In this document: in pieces, positions 22,471-22,472 of the stretch
How positions within the stretch are numbered: the stretch's first letter is position 1
Layout of the letters: each line of letters begins with the position of its first letter
Source of the DNA: Clostridiaceae bacterium
Lineage (GTDB): Bacteria; Bacillota; Clostridia; Lachnospirales; Lachnospiraceae
Length of the DNA stretch: 22,472 bases
Assembly: GCA_018378255.1 (NCBI GenBank)
Contig: JAGZXV010000078.1
Span: 1 to 22,472 of the forward strand
Direction of reading: 5' to 3'
Translations under genes and position numbers: made by a program
Notes under the pieces: model-generated
Database searches by the model: none
Seen by the model: only the letters and a program-made list of their open reading frames with translations
What the model was told of the DNA's origin: nothing

Positions 22471-22472
22471 TG

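Overview
The window looks like chromosomal DNA of an anaerobic, low-to-mid GC Firmicute, most likely a Lachnospiraceae/Clostridium cluster XIVa gut bacterium. This is an inference from strong AGGAGG-type ribosome binding sites, a sucrose PTS operon, cytoplasmic sulfatases, a DUF3796-like/XRE pair and many LysR/LacI regulators. No rRNA, tRNA, transposase, CRISPR or phage gene was seen.

Layout. (1) 1-151: GC-rich (about 60%) 3' end of a probable glycoside hydrolase gene, compositionally unlike what follows. (2) 168-4755, + strand: a LysR regulator with its own terminator, then an SLC13/DASS-type carboxylate transporter, an enolase-superfamily (mandelate-racemase-like) enzyme and a metallo-beta-lactamase-fold hydrolase. 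This resembles an organic-acid or sugar-acid catabolic operon. (3) 4801-9338, - strand: a sucrose operon with LacI-type repressor scrR, PTS EIIBCA scrA and GH32 sucrose-6-phosphate hydrolase scrB. A consensus promoter between scrR and scrA is flanked by two LacI-type operators. (4) 9590-18488, + strand: a second LacI regulator, then a large operon encoding a lipoprotein substrate-binding protein (NMT1/SsuA/TauA-like), two permeases, two ABC ATPases and two cytoplasmic sulfatases. A near-consensus promoter followed by a perfect CG-centred palindrome precedes it. (5) 18489-22470: a 0.5-kb gene-poor stretch, a small membrane protein plus XRE repressor under a consensus promoter with an inverted repeat, a convergent nitroreductase, a LysR regulator, and a divergently transcribed amidohydrolase.

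Most notable points. The binding-protein/ABC/sulfatase operon reads as an import-then-desulfate route: sulfated or sulfonated small molecules would be imported intact and de-sulfated in the cytoplasm, since neither sulfatase has a signal peptide. Its two ATPases carry complementary defects (switch His replaced by Asn in one, signature LSGGM replaced by LSASM in the other), predicting an asymmetric obligate heterodimer with one canonical and one degenerate ATP site. Between the binding-protein gene and the first permease lies a 151-bp, almost fully base-paired cloverleaf element with 17-bp terminal inverted repeats and 8-bp flanking direct repeats. It looks like a MITE or structured RNA element and may set the binding-protein:permease expression ratio.
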